From: Myxococcales bacterium
GTDB lineage: Bacteria; Myxococcota_A; Polyangia; Polyangiales; Polyangiaceae
Assembly: GCA_025359105.1 (NCBI GenBank)
Contig: JANYHK010000079.1
Span: forward strand, 1-64,000
Length of the DNA: 64,000 bases
Direction: 5' to 3'
The position numbers and the translations under genes are program-made. Each line of letters starts with the position of its first letter. Position 1 is the first letter of the stretch. Shown here in pieces: positions 8,057 to 18,200 of this stretch. Under the pieces are notes generated by a model. The model was not told the origin of the DNA. It worked only from the letters and a program-made list of their open reading frames with translations, and did not search any database.

Positions 8057-9070
8057 TCACGGCACGAGCAGGACTTTGCCGACGGCCTTCCGATCGTGGA
8101 TGAAGTGGTGCGCGGCCGGCGCCTCGTCGAACGAGAACGTCTTGTCGACGTGCGGCTTGATCTTCCCCGCGTCGTAGAGCGCGAGGAGATCGAGGAACTG
8201 CGGCCGGAGCAGATCGAGCCGATCGAAGAGGTGGCCCATGTTGCAGCCGCTCACCGTCTTGTTGTCGGTCATCAGATCCATCGGGCTGTACTTCTTGATC
8301 TGCACGACCTGCATGAGCGCGTGGAAGAGGCTCCGCGTCTTGCCGGCGGCCGCCGACGACAGGCCGAAGCAGACGAGCCGCCCCGCGGGGCCGAGGAGAT
8401 CGTAGCCGGCCTTCCACGACGGACCGCCGACGGGGTCGAGGATGAGATCGAGCCCACGCTCCTTGACGATCGCGCGCGTCGCGGCCGCGTAGTCTCCGCC
8501 GGAGTCGATGGGGTGGTGGCAGCCTTGCTCGCGCAAGAACTCGTGCTTCTTCGGCGACGCCGTCCCGTAGATGACGCAGTTCTTCGTCTTCGCGAGCTGG
8601 ATCGCCGCGAGACCGACGCCGCCGGCGGCGGAGTGGATGAAGACGTGGGAGCCCTCGCGCAGGTTCCCGGTGAACAGCATCATGTAGTGCGCGGTGATGT
8701 ACGTGACCGGTAGCGCCGCGGCCTCCTCGAAGCTCATGGCCTCCGGCATCTTGAAGACTTGCTCGGCCGAGACGACGAGCGTGTCGGTGTAGCCACCGAA
8801 CCTCGGCATCCCGAAGACGCGCTCGCCCTTCGCGAAGCCGGTGACGCCCTTGCCGACCTGGTCGATCGTGCCGGACACCTCGTAGCCGACGACGCACGGG
8901 ATCTTCGGCGCGTCGGGGTAGAGGCCGACGCGGGCCATGAGATCGGCGAAGTTGATGCCCGCCGCCTGCACGCGGATGCGGACCTGCCCGTCGCCCGCGT
9001 CGGGATCGGGGGCCTCCTGGACCTTCAGGACTTCGGGCGGACCGGCTTTGGTGATCCAGACTTGGCGCAT
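8057..9070 (-). CDS. Zinc-free medium-chain dehydrogenase, quinone-oxidoreductase-like
   Basis: A 337-residue MDR-superfamily enzyme. It shows the GroES-like N-terminal domain (AAGINFADLMARVGLYP) and the nucleotide-binding motif SAAGGVGLAAIQLA at about residues 147-160, followed by a standard Rossmann fold. It lacks the structural-zinc Cys cluster of alcohol dehydrogenases, so NADPH-dependent quinone or enone reduction is the likeliest chemistry. VAT1-like relatives are the closest by feel. It follows the macro-domain gene by 45 nt in the same direction and may be co-transcribed with it. Confidence 0.9.
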   Translation of the reverse strand: MRQVWITKAGPPEVLKVQEAPDPDAGDGQVRIRVQAAGINFADLMARVGLYPDAPKIPCVVGYEVSGTIDQVGKGVTGFAKGERVFGMPRFGGYTDTLVVSAEQVFKMPEAMSFEEAAALPVTYITAHYMMLFTGNLREGSHVFIHSAAGGVGLAAIQLAKTKNCVIYGTASPKKHEFLREQGCHHPIDSGGDYAAATRAIVKERGLDLILDPVGGPSWKAGYDLLGPAGRLVCFGLSSAAAGKTRSLFHALMQVVQIKKYSPMDLMTDNKTVSGCNMGHLFDRLDLLRPQFLDLLALYDAGKIKPHVDKTFSFDEAPAAHHFIHDRKAVGKVLLVP

Positions 9071-9115
9071 GGCGGCGTCTTGGATGCTACGCGGCTTCCG
9101 CGCGGGGCGGACGAT

Positions 9116-9580
9116 TCACTCGGCGTCCTTCTTTCGGACGAACTGCTCGAAGACGACGAGGGCCACGTCGGTCTCGTCGCCGATCTCGGTGAGGACGCTC
9201 TTGATGCGGGGCCACTCGAGGGCGGTGCGCCCGAGGCCGGGGTGGAAGAGCCCGACGCGCTCGATCTTCGCCTCGGTCGCGAGCTGCACGAGGGTCGTGA
9301 CCGCCTTGGTGAGGGAGGAGACCTTCGCCTTCTTGGTCCCGCTCTCCTGAAGGACGAGCGCGTAGACCGTCTCGTCCCCCTCGGTGTGGACGACGACGTC
9401 GCCGAGGGCGAGCTCGCCCTTCTTGGCGCGCGCCGCGAGGGCCTCGCCGACCTTCGGGAATCGCTTCTTGATGGCCACCGAGACACCGGTGTCCATCGTG
9501 CCTTCCCCGTTGGTCGCGAAGGCGTAGGCGCGGATGCCGTCGGTATTGAAGAGGTCGCCCTTGGTGAAGATGGTGGCCAT
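9116..9580 (-). CDS. Macro-domain (ADP-ribose-binding) protein
   Basis: A 154-residue single-domain protein. GDLFNTDGIRAYAFATNGEG followed by TMDTGVSVAIKKRF is the ADP-ribose-binding loop region, and GLFHPGLGRTALEWPRIKSV matches the second ligand loop (P-G-x-G). Family members bind or hydrolyse ADP-ribose, O-acetyl-ADP-ribose or ADP-ribosylated protein or DNA. The variant loop places it nearer the DarG/TARG1 style than the YmdB style, but that is a judgement by eye. No ADP-ribosyltransferase (DarT-like) gene is adjacent, so a toxin-antitoxin role is not supported. Confidence 0.75.
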   Translation of the reverse strand: MATIFTKGDLFNTDGIRAYAFATNGEGTMDTGVSVAIKKRFPKVGEALAARAKKGELALGDVVVHTEGDETVYALVLQESGTKKAKVSSLTKAVTTLVQLATEAKIERVGLFHPGLGRTALEWPRIKSVLTEIGDETDVALVVFEQFVRKKDAE

Positions 9581-9636
9581 CGGACGCGCAGCCTACTCGC
9601 GCAGGCCCCTCGCCGCGACGGCGTTCGCGTCCTACG

Positions 9637-10293
9637 ATGGATGAACCCATGGAAACCTGCAGAATTGCCTCGACCGCTTTCGGCCTCGTCCTCGTCCTCG
9701 GGCTCGCCGCCGAGGAGAGCGGCTGCAAATCGCCGCCCAAGCCAGACGGCAAGACAGAGAGCACGGCCGCGACGGCCGCCGCTGCTGCGCCTGGTGCGGG
9801 TGCCGCCCTGAAGACGGCGACGATCTACGATCTGAACGCCAAGAAGCTCGACGGCACTCCGGCGCCGCTGGCGGCCTACAAAGGGAAGGTCGCGCTCGTC
9901 GTGAACGTCGCCTCCGAGTGCGGGTTCACGCCGCAGTACGCGGGGCTCGAGACGCTTTACGAGGAGATGTCGCCGAAGGGCTTCGTCATCCTGGGCTTCC
10001 CGTCGAACGAGTTCGGCGAGCAGGAGCCGGGCACGCCCGAGCAGATCGCGGCGTTCGCGGCGAGCACGTACCACGTGACGTTCCCGCTCTTCGAGAAGGT
10101 GAAGACGAACGGGAGCGACGCCTCGCCCATCTACACCCTGCTCTCGAGCGGCGGCGGCGGGTCGCCCAAGTGGAACTTCCACAAGTACGTCGTCGACAAG
10201 AAGGGGAACGTCGTGCGCGGCTTCCCGAGCAAGGTCACCCCGGAGAGCGCCGAGCTCCGCGACGCGATCCGCGCGGCGCTCGACGCAACCTGA
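9637..10293 (+). CDS. Exported glutathione peroxidase family protein (Cys type)
   Basis: A 218-residue thioredoxin-fold peroxidase. The catalytic Cys sits in NVASECGFTPQY. The partner Gln is in FPSNEFGEQEPGT and the Trp in KWNFHKYVVD, completing the Cys-Gln-Trp triad. It is therefore a Cys-type (not selenocysteine) enzyme that reduces peroxides, usually with thioredoxin as donor. A hydrophobic N-terminal helix ending in EESGCKS followed by an Ala-rich linker suggests export; the Cys is not in a canonical lipobox, so lipid anchoring is uncertain. A second ATG at 9649 is an equally good start. Confidence 0.9.
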   Translation: MDEPMETCRIASTAFGLVLVLGLAAEESGCKSPPKPDGKTESTAATAAAAAPGAGAALKTATIYDLNAKKLDGTPAPLAAYKGKVALVVNVASECGFTPQYAGLETLYEEMSPKGFVILGFPSNEFGEQEPGTPEQIAAFAASTYHVTFPLFEKVKTNGSDASPIYTLLSSGGGGSPKWNFHKYVVDKKGNVVRGFPSKVTPESAELRDAIRAALDAT

Positions 10294-10299
10294 AGGGAG

Positions 10300-11214
10300 C
10301 TACTTCGTCACGTCGACGGTGACGTTGTCGAGGAAGAGGGTGAGGTCGGGGGTATCGAGCGCTCTCTGCGGCGCGCCGAGATCGAGGCGAACCCCCGCCG
10401 CCGGGAGCCAGCCGACGGACGACGGATTGTACGTGGCCAGCGTGGTCCCCCCCTTGTCGTAGATCGCGGCCGCCATCGTTCCGTCGACGAGGTTGACGGT
10501 CAGGCTCACGGTGACCCAATCCGCGTACGCCAGCGGGCCACCATCCTTTCCGGAGGTCCAAAAGGCCGGGGACACCACGTAGAACGGTCCGCCGTCCGAT
10601 TCGTGCACCACCCTGACGCCGTCCGAGCGCCAGTTGAGGTGCGCTTCCCCGACCGTCAGCCCACTCGCAGAGAGGAAAGCCAGCAGCGGGAGCTCGAGGC
10701 CCGGCGGGGCGCCGTCCACGCGGTTCCATGCGGAATGCAGCTCGGATCGCATCGCGAAGGTCAGCGTGACCGTCTTGATGGGCCCGCCGGCATCCAGCGT
10801 CGCGTAGAGGTACGCCTTGGCGTTGACCGAGACGTCGATGCGCGCCGCGTTCGGCGAGGAGACCGAGAAGTTGCTCGACCACCCGACCGACGCGTCGGCG
10901 ACGGATACGCCGGTCCAGCCCTTCCCCGGCGGATCGCCGTCCCGGAGGTCGTCGAAGTCGGCGCAGAAGAGATGTCCGCCGTCGCACCAGCGCGTGGTCG
11001 TGGCGTCCGCTACGCCGTCCGCGGCCGCGTCCGTCTGCGCGTCGGATCCGGTGACGTCGGGACGGTCGAGCGCGTCGTTGCCCGCGGTCGCGTCGGCGAG
11101 GCCATCGGGGGTGGGGCCGTACGACACGTCCTCGATGCCGAGCAGCGTGGTGCACGCGACCGTCACCACGCTGGTGCCGAGGATCATCGCGAGCGCCCGG
11201 TGCCGTCTGGTCAT
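10300..11214 (-). CDS. Polyangial-type lipoprotein with LamG-like domain
   Basis: The 304-residue product has a lipoprotein signal (TSVVTVAC) followed by TTLLGIEDV, a start signature typical of a large lipoprotein family in Polyangia. An Asp/Ala-rich spacer of about 45 residues leads to a beta-rich domain that opens with CADFDD and ends with LFLDNVTVDV. Domains of this layout look like concanavalin/LamG jelly rolls. A surface or periplasmic binding role is inferred; no ligand is indicated. The gene ends 7 nt from the convergent peroxidase gene. Confidence 0.85.
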   Translation of the reverse strand: MTRRHRALAMILGTSVVTVACTTLLGIEDVSYGPTPDGLADATAGNDALDRPDVTGSDAQTDAAADGVADATTTRWCDGGHLFCADFDDLRDGDPPGKGWTGVSVADASVGWSSNFSVSSPNAARIDVSVNAKAYLYATLDAGGPIKTVTLTFAMRSELHSAWNRVDGAPPGLELPLLAFLSASGLTVGEAHLNWRSDGVRVVHESDGGPFYVVSPAFWTSGKDGGPLAYADWVTVSLTVNLVDGTMAAAIYDKGGTTLATYNPSSVGWLPAAGVRLDLGAPQRALDTPDLTLFLDNVTVDVTK

Positions 11215-11274
11215 GCCACCCCCAGACGTACAGACTAGCGCGTCCAGGCGCGGCGCGTCACGCGCTCGGCCGGC

Positions 11275-14200
11275 TCACTGCACGGTGCCGAGGTCGACGA
11301 ACGCCTGATCGACCATGACGACGAAGGGGCGCTCCTCGAACCTTAGCCCGCCGCGGCCGTCGTGCTCGACGATCTCGAGCTTGCCCATGCCGTAGCCCAT
11401 CGGGCCGCGCGAGTAATAGTGGGCCTCGAGGACGTACGGCGTGACGCGCTTCTTGCCGCGGATGGTGAAGCACTCGGGGCCGTAGCCGGTCGTCACGTCG
11501 GCGTAGAGGTCGCCGCCGCTCGGGAGCGCGGGCGTCCCGTAGAAGGCGTGGCCGCCCTCGCCGTCGTGAATGTGGAAGTCGACGTCGTTCGCGTCGGTCT
11601 CCCAGACGAGGACGAAGCGGAGCGACGGGCCGTCCTCGGGCGTGCCGCCGGCCGCGCTCAGCTTGGCGCGGATCTCTTTTTCGCGGGCGGGCTCGGCCTT
11701 GGTCCACGCGGCCGCGACGAGGCCGAGGTCCTCGCGCAGGATCCGGTCGACGCCGCGGAAGCGACCCTCCGGGTACGACTGCATGGCGCCCGTCTTGACG
11801 GCCTCGAACGCGCGCGCGTAAGCGCCGCGCTTGAGGAGCGCGTACCCGAGCAGGCGGTGGCTCGAGGGATGGTCCGGACGCGCGGCTACGGCCTTCGCGT
11901 ACGTGTCGATGGCGACGTCGAGGCCGGCGCCGCCCGCGAGGCGCTCGAGGCGCTCGCCGGCGAGGCGCCGCAGATCGGCGCGGTTGCCGAAGAGATCGAT
12001 GATCGAGCCATACGCGCGCGCGGCCTCCGCGGGGAGCTCGGCCTTCTCGTACGCCTCCCCGAGCGCGAGCAGCGCCAGGACGTCGGCCGGGTCTTCGTGG
12101 CGCCACTCCTTGGCGCGTCCGAGCGCACCGCGGACGTCGCCGCGCGCGAGCATGGCCATGATGGCCGCGAAGCGACCGGTGTACGGGTGAACCCGCGGAG
12201 GCTCGGCGGGCGCGTCGACGGCGCGCGGAGCTTCGGCCTCGTCGTCCGAGCGGCGCCGCGACGAGCTCGAGCTCGATTCGCGCGGCGCTTCGGCAAAGAC
12301 CGGCGAGGGTGACCGCGGCGACGGCGACGGTGGCGACGGCGACGGCGACATCGGCGGCGAGGGCGGCGGGGGCGCAGATGCCGTCGCCGGTGCGGGCCGC
12401 ATGTCCGGCGCAGCGCCCGACGGAGCACCGGCCGACGCGGGCTTGGCGGACGGCGGCGACAGCGACGGCGGCGGCGGCGGCGGCGACGAGCGCGAGGCTT
12501 GCGGCCCGGCGGGCGCGTCGGCGGGCGGCGGTCCCTGATCGCCCGCCTTCTCCGCGCGCTTCCACTCCTCGTCGAACTTCGCCTGCTGCGCTTGCGGCGC
12601 GCCGTGCGCGTGGAACGCGCGCTGGGAGCGCGCGACGTGGCCGTCCCGCAGAACGAGGATGTCGGCGAGCGCGCGGTGATCGATGCCGAAGCGCGCGTAG
12701 TCCTGCTCCGTCTCGAGCACGAGCATCCCCGTGAGCGGAGAGAGGACGCGGTGCTTCACGGACAGCGCGACGATGTCGCGATCGAGGTTGCGCGCGTTCT
12801 TGGGCTCCGTCGCCTTTCGCTCGAACAGGCTCGCGATCCGCGCCTGGGCAACGGCGCGCTCGAGGAGCGGCCGATCGGCGGGGCGAGGATCCAGGCTCCG
12901 TGCGGCGTCGTCGCCGATCTTCACGCGCACGGGGCGCCCTTCCGGGACCTCGGCGTAGATCATCGCGACGTCCCCCTCCTGAACGCCGTCCAGCCTGCGC
13001 GGCCACGACCACGCGGCCCCTTCGACGACGACGTCGAGCCCGGAGCGCGTCGCGAGATCGAGGCGGCGGGCGAGCGCGTCCGCGTCGGCCGATCCGTCGG
13101 CGACGATGCCATCGCGCGCCAGCCCGGCGTGGACGATCTGCGACAGCGTGGCCTGATCGCGGATGCCGCCGACCGCGATGGCGTCGATCCGCTCGATCCC
13201 GGACCGCCGAAGGGCGAAGCTCGCCTCCTTGAGCTTCGCCGCCTCGACCGCGCCCAGCGTCGCCACGCCGTCGGTCACGAGGATCACGCGCCGCGCGTGC
13301 GTCTTGGTGGCGCGCGCTCCGGCGAAACGAAGCGCTCCCTCCAGATCGGACGCTCCGAGCGCGCCGTGATCGTGGAGCTTCGCGAGGTCGGCGGGGCTCA
13401 TGGCGGCCGCATCCCCCTCGAACGCCACATTCACCGCTTGATCGAAGCTCGCGACCGTGACCGCGACGTGACGCGGCGCCCACCCGGCGACGATGCGCCG
13501 GAGCGTCGCCAGCTCCCCGTCGAAGCCGAGAGCGCGCGACGCGCTGGTGTCCACGAGCACGATGGCCGACGTCACCGGATCGGCGCTCGTCGGCAAGTGC
13601 GGGCGAACGGCCGCGGCGACGAGGGTGCCCGACCGAACCGACGGCGCCTCCCCGGGGCGCTTCGTGCGGAAGGCGAAGTCCGCCGTCGGTGCGACGTGGG
13701 CGAGCTTGAGGGGAGCGGGGACGTCCTGGCCGCCGGTCGCGACCGCCGAGACGCTCACCGCGTCGATCTCGGGCAACCCCTTCAGCGGCAGCGCGTAGCG
13801 TCCCTCCGGAAGCTCCTGCGCGTACGAGACGATGATCTCCTTTTTGCCGCGCGCCGGGATCGGGAAGACGCGCGCCGAGAACTCGTTGCCGGCGGCCTGC
13901 TCGAGGAGCGCCGGATCCTGCTTCTTGTGCAAGAAGTCCTCGTACGCGCGCCGCGCCGCCTGGAGCTCGACGACCTCGCCCTCCTGCCACTCGTCGCCGA
14001 TCTTCATCGCGAAGCGGCTGACCGACGCGCGCTCGGGGAGCGTGATGCGGAACGTCCCCTCGAGGACGCGATCGTTGGGGTTCTCGAACGTGAGCGTGAT
14101 CTCGGTGAACGCGAGGGGATCGTCCACGACGGCGCGCGCCGTGAGCGACGACAGCGTGAGCCCGGTGCCGTCCGACGCGGTGAGGCTGACCGGGCTCGTC

Positions 14201-14364
14201 GCCAGCGGCGCGCTCGTCGTCGCGACGGCCGGCCACTCCTCGGTCGGCATCTGCCACGCGGTCCGGGGCGCCCCCTGATTCGCGCATCCGGCGAACGCCG
14301 AAGCGGTGAGGGCGAGCAGGCACGAGGCCATCGAAAGGCGCGAAAATCGGAAGGATCGCATCAT
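11275..14364 (-). CDS. Large VIT-VWA-DUF2135 lipoprotein
   Basis: A 1029-residue lipoprotein (signal ending SAFAGC). Residues about 45-175 form a VIT domain (LTFENPNDRVLEGTFRITLP, ARRAYEDFL, FPIPARGKKEI). Residues about 260-430 form a von Willebrand A domain with an intact MIDAS start, DTSAS. A Pro/Ser/Ala-rich disordered stretch of about 130 residues follows, then a helical region with TPR-like repeats (about 730-880). The end is a DUF2135-type domain (FVLVWETDANDVDFHIHD, DVTTGYGPECFTI). The layout fits a surface adhesion or assembly protein with a metal-dependent binding site. Start and stop are clear. Confidence 0.9.
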   Translation of the reverse strand: MMRSFRFSRLSMASCLLALTASAFAGCANQGAPRTAWQMPTEEWPAVATTSAPLATSPVSLTASDGTGLTLSSLTARAVVDDPLAFTEITLTFENPNDRVLEGTFRITLPERASVSRFAMKIGDEWQEGEVVELQAARRAYEDFLHKKQDPALLEQAAGNEFSARVFPIPARGKKEIIVSYAQELPEGRYALPLKGLPEIDAVSVSAVATGGQDVPAPLKLAHVAPTADFAFRTKRPGEAPSVRSGTLVAAAVRPHLPTSADPVTSAIVLVDTSASRALGFDGELATLRRIVAGWAPRHVAVTVASFDQAVNVAFEGDAAAMSPADLAKLHDHGALGASDLEGALRFAGARATKTHARRVILVTDGVATLGAVEAAKLKEASFALRRSGIERIDAIAVGGIRDQATLSQIVHAGLARDGIVADGSADADALARRLDLATRSGLDVVVEGAAWSWPRRLDGVQEGDVAMIYAEVPEGRPVRVKIGDDAARSLDPRPADRPLLERAVAQARIASLFERKATEPKNARNLDRDIVALSVKHRVLSPLTGMLVLETEQDYARFGIDHRALADILVLRDGHVARSQRAFHAHGAPQAQQAKFDEEWKRAEKAGDQGPPPADAPAGPQASRSSPPPPPPSLSPPSAKPASAGAPSGAAPDMRPAPATASAPPPPSPPMSPSPSPPSPSPRSPSPVFAEAPRESSSSSSRRRSDDEAEAPRAVDAPAEPPRVHPYTGRFAAIMAMLARGDVRGALGRAKEWRHEDPADVLALLALGEAYEKAELPAEAARAYGSIIDLFGNRADLRRLAGERLERLAGGAGLDVAIDTYAKAVAARPDHPSSHRLLGYALLKRGAYARAFEAVKTGAMQSYPEGRFRGVDRILREDLGLVAAAWTKAEPAREKEIRAKLSAAGGTPEDGPSLRFVLVWETDANDVDFHIHDGEGGHAFYGTPALPSGGDLYADVTTGYGPECFTIRGKKRVTPYVLEAHYYSRGPMGYGMGKLEIVEHDGRGGLRFEERPFVVMVDQAFVDLGTVQ

Positions 14365-14458
14365 GGCTCCCCCCTCAACGCGCGTCGCGGCGTCGCCTTA
14401 CAGCAGCGAATAGGCCGGGTGCGTCTTTTTCGCAGGCACGCCGATCCGACTCCGCCCC

Positions 14459-14839
14459 TTACCCGATCGAGTAGACGCCGGCCGCGTTCGCCACAACGAG
14501 GAGGACGAACACGAGAGTGATCGCGATCTGGATCTTCATCGCCACCGTCAGGTTGCCGAGCGCATCCATGAGCAGTGTGACGTCGTTGCCTCGCGTCTCC
14601 ACCACGCCGACGAGCGAGCGCCCGGCGCCGAGGAACGACAGCCCGACCGAGAGCTGCGGGAGCGCGGCGAGGAGAAAGAGGAGGATCCGCGACGAGTCGG
14701 CGCCCAGCCGCATGCCAAGGAGCGCAGCGAAGAGGCACAGCACGCCGCCGATCGCCGAGATCCACCCCCACAGCTTCGCCCGACGCCCCAAGCGCCCGAC
14801 GACCTCGTTCTCGCGGGCGGTAAACTCGTACTCGGCCAT
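14459..14839 (-). CDS. Small membrane protein, paralogue of the gene just upstream
   Basis: A 126-residue protein with three to four predicted hydrophobic helices (AIGGVLCLFAALLG, ILLFLLAALPQLSVGLSFLG, IQIAITLVFVLLVVANAAG). It aligns along its length with the product of 14841-15239: FTARENEVVGRLG against FTEEQNADLRAVG, FLGAGRSL against FLIAGRDF, and VVETRGNDVTLLMDALGNL against AVHTQGCDVRHVMEGLTHL. It starts one nt after the stop of that paralogue, so the two are translationally coupled and probably form a hetero-oligomer. It is the last gene of the efflux operon. No known family was recognised. Confidence 0.75.
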   Translation of the reverse strand: MAEYEFTARENEVVGRLGRRAKLWGWISAIGGVLCLFAALLGMRLGADSSRILLFLLAALPQLSVGLSFLGAGRSLVGVVETRGNDVTLLMDALGNLTVAMKIQIAITLVFVLLVVANAAGVYSIG

Positions 14840-14840
14840 C

Positions 14841-15239
14841 TCAGTGGCCTCCCGAGAGCTGCGCGCCGAGGACCACCAGAGCGATCGTCGCGAGCCCGAG
14901 CAGAATCTGGACGAGGATGGCGCGCGAGAGGTGCGTCAGCCCCTCCATCACGTGCCGGACGTCGCAGCCTTGCGTGTGGACTGCCGCGCGGAAGTCGCGC
15001 CCGGCGATGAGGAAGTTCACGCCCGCGATGGAGTTGATCACGCCGGAGGGGAGAACCAGCCGCCACGCGGTGCCGTGCAGCTTTCCAGTCGCCCCGAGCA
15101 GCCCCAGCCCGATGCAGGCGACGCCCGCGCTCACGCAAACGAATCCCCAGGTGATCGCGTGCGAGCCGACCGCGCGCAAATCGGCGTTTTGCTCTTCGGT
15201 GAACTCGTGATCCCGGGTCGTGCCGGCAATGTCATCCAT
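14841..15239 (-). CDS. Small membrane protein downstream of czcA, paralogue of 14459-14839
   Basis: A 132-residue protein beginning MDDIAGTT with an acidic cytoplasmic start and three to four hydrophobic helices (WGFVCVSAGVACIGLGLLG, WRLVLPSGVINSIAGVNFL, ILVQILLGLATIALVVLG). It is separated from the czcA stop by only 14 nt and from its paralogue by one nt, which places the pair in the metal-efflux operon. The conserved polar segment between helices (GRDFRAAVHTQGCDVRHVM) contains a Cys and two His residues, possible metal contacts. The role is unknown; accessory function for the pump is inferred from position only. Confidence 0.75.
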   Translation of the reverse strand: MDDIAGTTRDHEFTEEQNADLRAVGSHAITWGFVCVSAGVACIGLGLLGATGKLHGTAWRLVLPSGVINSIAGVNFLIAGRDFRAAVHTQGCDVRHVMEGLTHLSRAILVQILLGLATIALVVLGAQLSGGH

Positions 15240-15253
15240 GGTCTCGTCCAATT

Positions 15254-18200
15254 TCAGTGCGGTTCGACGCGCGGGCGCGGGCTCCGGAGGTCGGGGACCT
15301 CGGCCAGCGTCCCCATCCTCTTGAGAAGCGGCATCGCCGCCCGGTACATGACCGGCATCACGATGAGCGTGAGGATGGCCGCCGAGACGGTGCCGCCCAC
15401 GATGACCACGGCCATCGGACGCTGCATCTCCGAGCCGATCGCCCGCGACACCGCGGCGGGGATGAGCCCGAGCGCGGCGAGTGACGCCGTCATCAAGACG
15501 GCGCGCAGACGATCGCCGGCCCCTTTCACGATCGCCTCGTCGAGGGGCATGCCCGTCAGCCGGCGCGCCTCGACTGCCGACAAGACGAGGACGCCGTTCA
15601 GCGCCGCCTGGCCTACGAGCGCGATGAACCCGACCGCCGCGGCGATGGACACGGGCATGTCGAACAGCCAGAGCCCGACTGCGCCGCCGATCAAGGCGAA
15701 GGGGACGTTGAGGAGCACGATCACCGCGAGCGACACCGACCGAAACGCGTTGAACAACAGGGCGAAGGTGATGATGAGCGCGACCGGCACGACCAGCTGG
15801 AGGCGCTTCATGGCGCGCTCCTTCGACTCGAACTCGCCGCCCCACTCCAGTGTCATGCCGGGCTTCTTCTCCACCTTGGCGTCGACCGCTGCCCGCGCGT
15901 CGTCCACGAAGCCCCCGAGGTCGCGCCCGCGAACGTTCATGCGGATGCCGACGTAGCGCTGCGCGTTCTCCCGGTTGATCGCGGCGAGGCCGTAGCCGAC
16001 GCTGACATCGGCGACCGACGCGAGTGGCACCAGCGCGCCCGTGGGGGTGGGGATGCGCAGCGCTTCGAGCTGCTCGACGGTATCGCGGGACGCATCGGGC
16101 AGTCTCAAGACCACGTCGAACGAGCGATCGCCTTCCCAGATCGTGGCCACGGCGCTCCCGCCCAGCGCGGTGGACAGGAACCCCTGCACGTCCTTCATCG
16201 TCAACCCGAAGCGGCCGAGCTGGTCACGCTTCGGCTTGACCTTCACCTGCGGCTGCACGCCGCTCTTCACGATGCCGAGGTCCGCGATGCCAACCACCTT
16301 CGCGAGCGCCGACTTGGCCTGGTCCGACGCGATCTTGAGGTCGCCCATGTCGTTGGCGAAGATCTTCAGCGCGACCTGGCCCTGCTGGCCGGCGATGCTC
16401 TCGTTCACGTTGTCGCGGATCGGCTGGGAGAAATTGACCTCGACGCCGGGGATCGCGCCCATCGCGTCGTTCATCTTGCTCATGAGCGCACCGATGGTGG
16501 GCGTGTCCTTGGGCCACTCCTCCGCCGGGCGAAGCTTCACGAAGAACTCCAGGTTGTTCGCCAGCTTCGGATCGGTGCCGTCCTCCGGCCGCCCGAGCTG
16601 ACTGATGCGCGACTGCACCTGCGGAAAGCGGTCGATGATGTCCGCCATAACCGGCTCCATGCGGCGGCCTTCGTTCAACGACGTGTTCGCGGGGAGCGTG
16701 AACGTGAGGTACATCGCCCCTTCGTTCAACTCGGGGAGAAACTCGCTCCCGAGGGTACCGAGGAGGCGCACGGAGGCGACGAGGGCCACGACCGCGACGC
16801 CGATCACCGCCACGGGGTGCCGGAGCGCACCGCGGAGCGCGGGCACGTAGGCGCGGCTCGCGGCGACGAGGATCGGCGACTCGCGGTGCGGCCGGGGCTT
16901 TCGATAGGCGAACGTCGCGAGGACGGGGATGAGCGTGATCGAAAAGACGAGGCCGCCGCCGAGCGCGGCGACGACGGTGTGCGCCATCGGCGCGAAGATG
17001 CGTCCCTCCACGCGCTCGAGGAGGAAGATCGGGAGGTAGGCGGCCATGATGATGAGGAGCGAGAAGAACGTCGGGCGCGCGACGTCCTTCACGGCCTGCC
17101 GGATCCGGTCGCCGACCTCGAACTCGAGGCTGAGCGGGACCTGCTCGAGGCCGACCATCTTCACCGCGATCGCCTCGACCACGACGACCGCGCCGTCGAC
17201 GATGACCCCGAAGTCGACGGCGCCCATCGAGAGCAGGTTCGCCGCCATTCCGCGGGACCGCAGGTAGACGAACGCGCACATGAGCGAAAGCGGGATGAGC
17301 GTCGCCACCATCAGCGCCGCCCGGATGTCGAGCAGGAACACGAAGAGGACGATCGTGACGAGCGCCGCCCCTTCCAGGAGGTTCTTGCCGACGGTCGACA
17401 GCGTCTTGGAGACGAGCTCGGTGCGATCGTAGAAGACCTCGAGCTTCGTGCCCTTCGGGAGCACGTCTTTGTTCAGCTGGGCGACCTTCTCCCGCACGCG
17501 CTCGAGCACGACCGTCGGGTTCTCGCCGCGGCGCATGAGGATGATGCCCTGGACGACGTCGTGATCGTCCCCGCGCCCCACGATCCCCTGTCGGGGCATC
17601 CACCCGACGTGCACCGACGCGACCTCCGACAGGAAGATCGGCGTGCCGCCGCGCGAGGCCACAGCGATGCTGCCGATCTCGGCGACGTTGGCGAAGAGGC
17701 CCTCGCTACGGATGACGAGCTGCTCGGCGCCGCGCTCGAGGACGCCGCCCGAGGCGTTGATCGACGCCCCCTTGAGCGCCTCCTCGAGGTCGCCCATCGT
17801 GAGGCGCTTCGCGGCCATCGCGACAGGATCGGGGCGAACCTGGATCTCGCGGACGAGCCCTCCGTAGCTGATGACGTCGGCGACCCCGTCCACCTGCAGG
17901 AGCCGCGGCCGGGCGATCCAGTCCTGCGCGACGCGCAGCTCCAACGGATCGTTGGTCGCGCTCGCGAGCGTGTAGCGGTAAATTTCGCCGATCGGCGTCG
18001 AGTGTGAGCCGAGCTCGGGCCGCACTCCTTCGGGGAGGTCGACGAGCCGTAGTCGCTCGATTGTCTGCGCGCGCGCGAAGTACGCGTCGACGCCGTCGCG
18101 AAACGTGAGGGTGATGTACGAGAGACCGAACAGGTTGATGCTTCGCACCCGGAAGAGCCCGGGCATGCCGTTGACGGCGCGCTCGATGGGGATGGAGACC

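Noticed and set aside
9116-9580. DarTG toxin-antitoxin module
   Set aside because: Only the macro domain is present; no DarT-like ADP-ribosyltransferase is adjacent.
12499-14520. 673-codon + strand ORF
   Set aside because: Antisense of the VIT-VWA lipoprotein, whose domains are clear; the + product is Arg/Asp-rich and has no recognisable fold.
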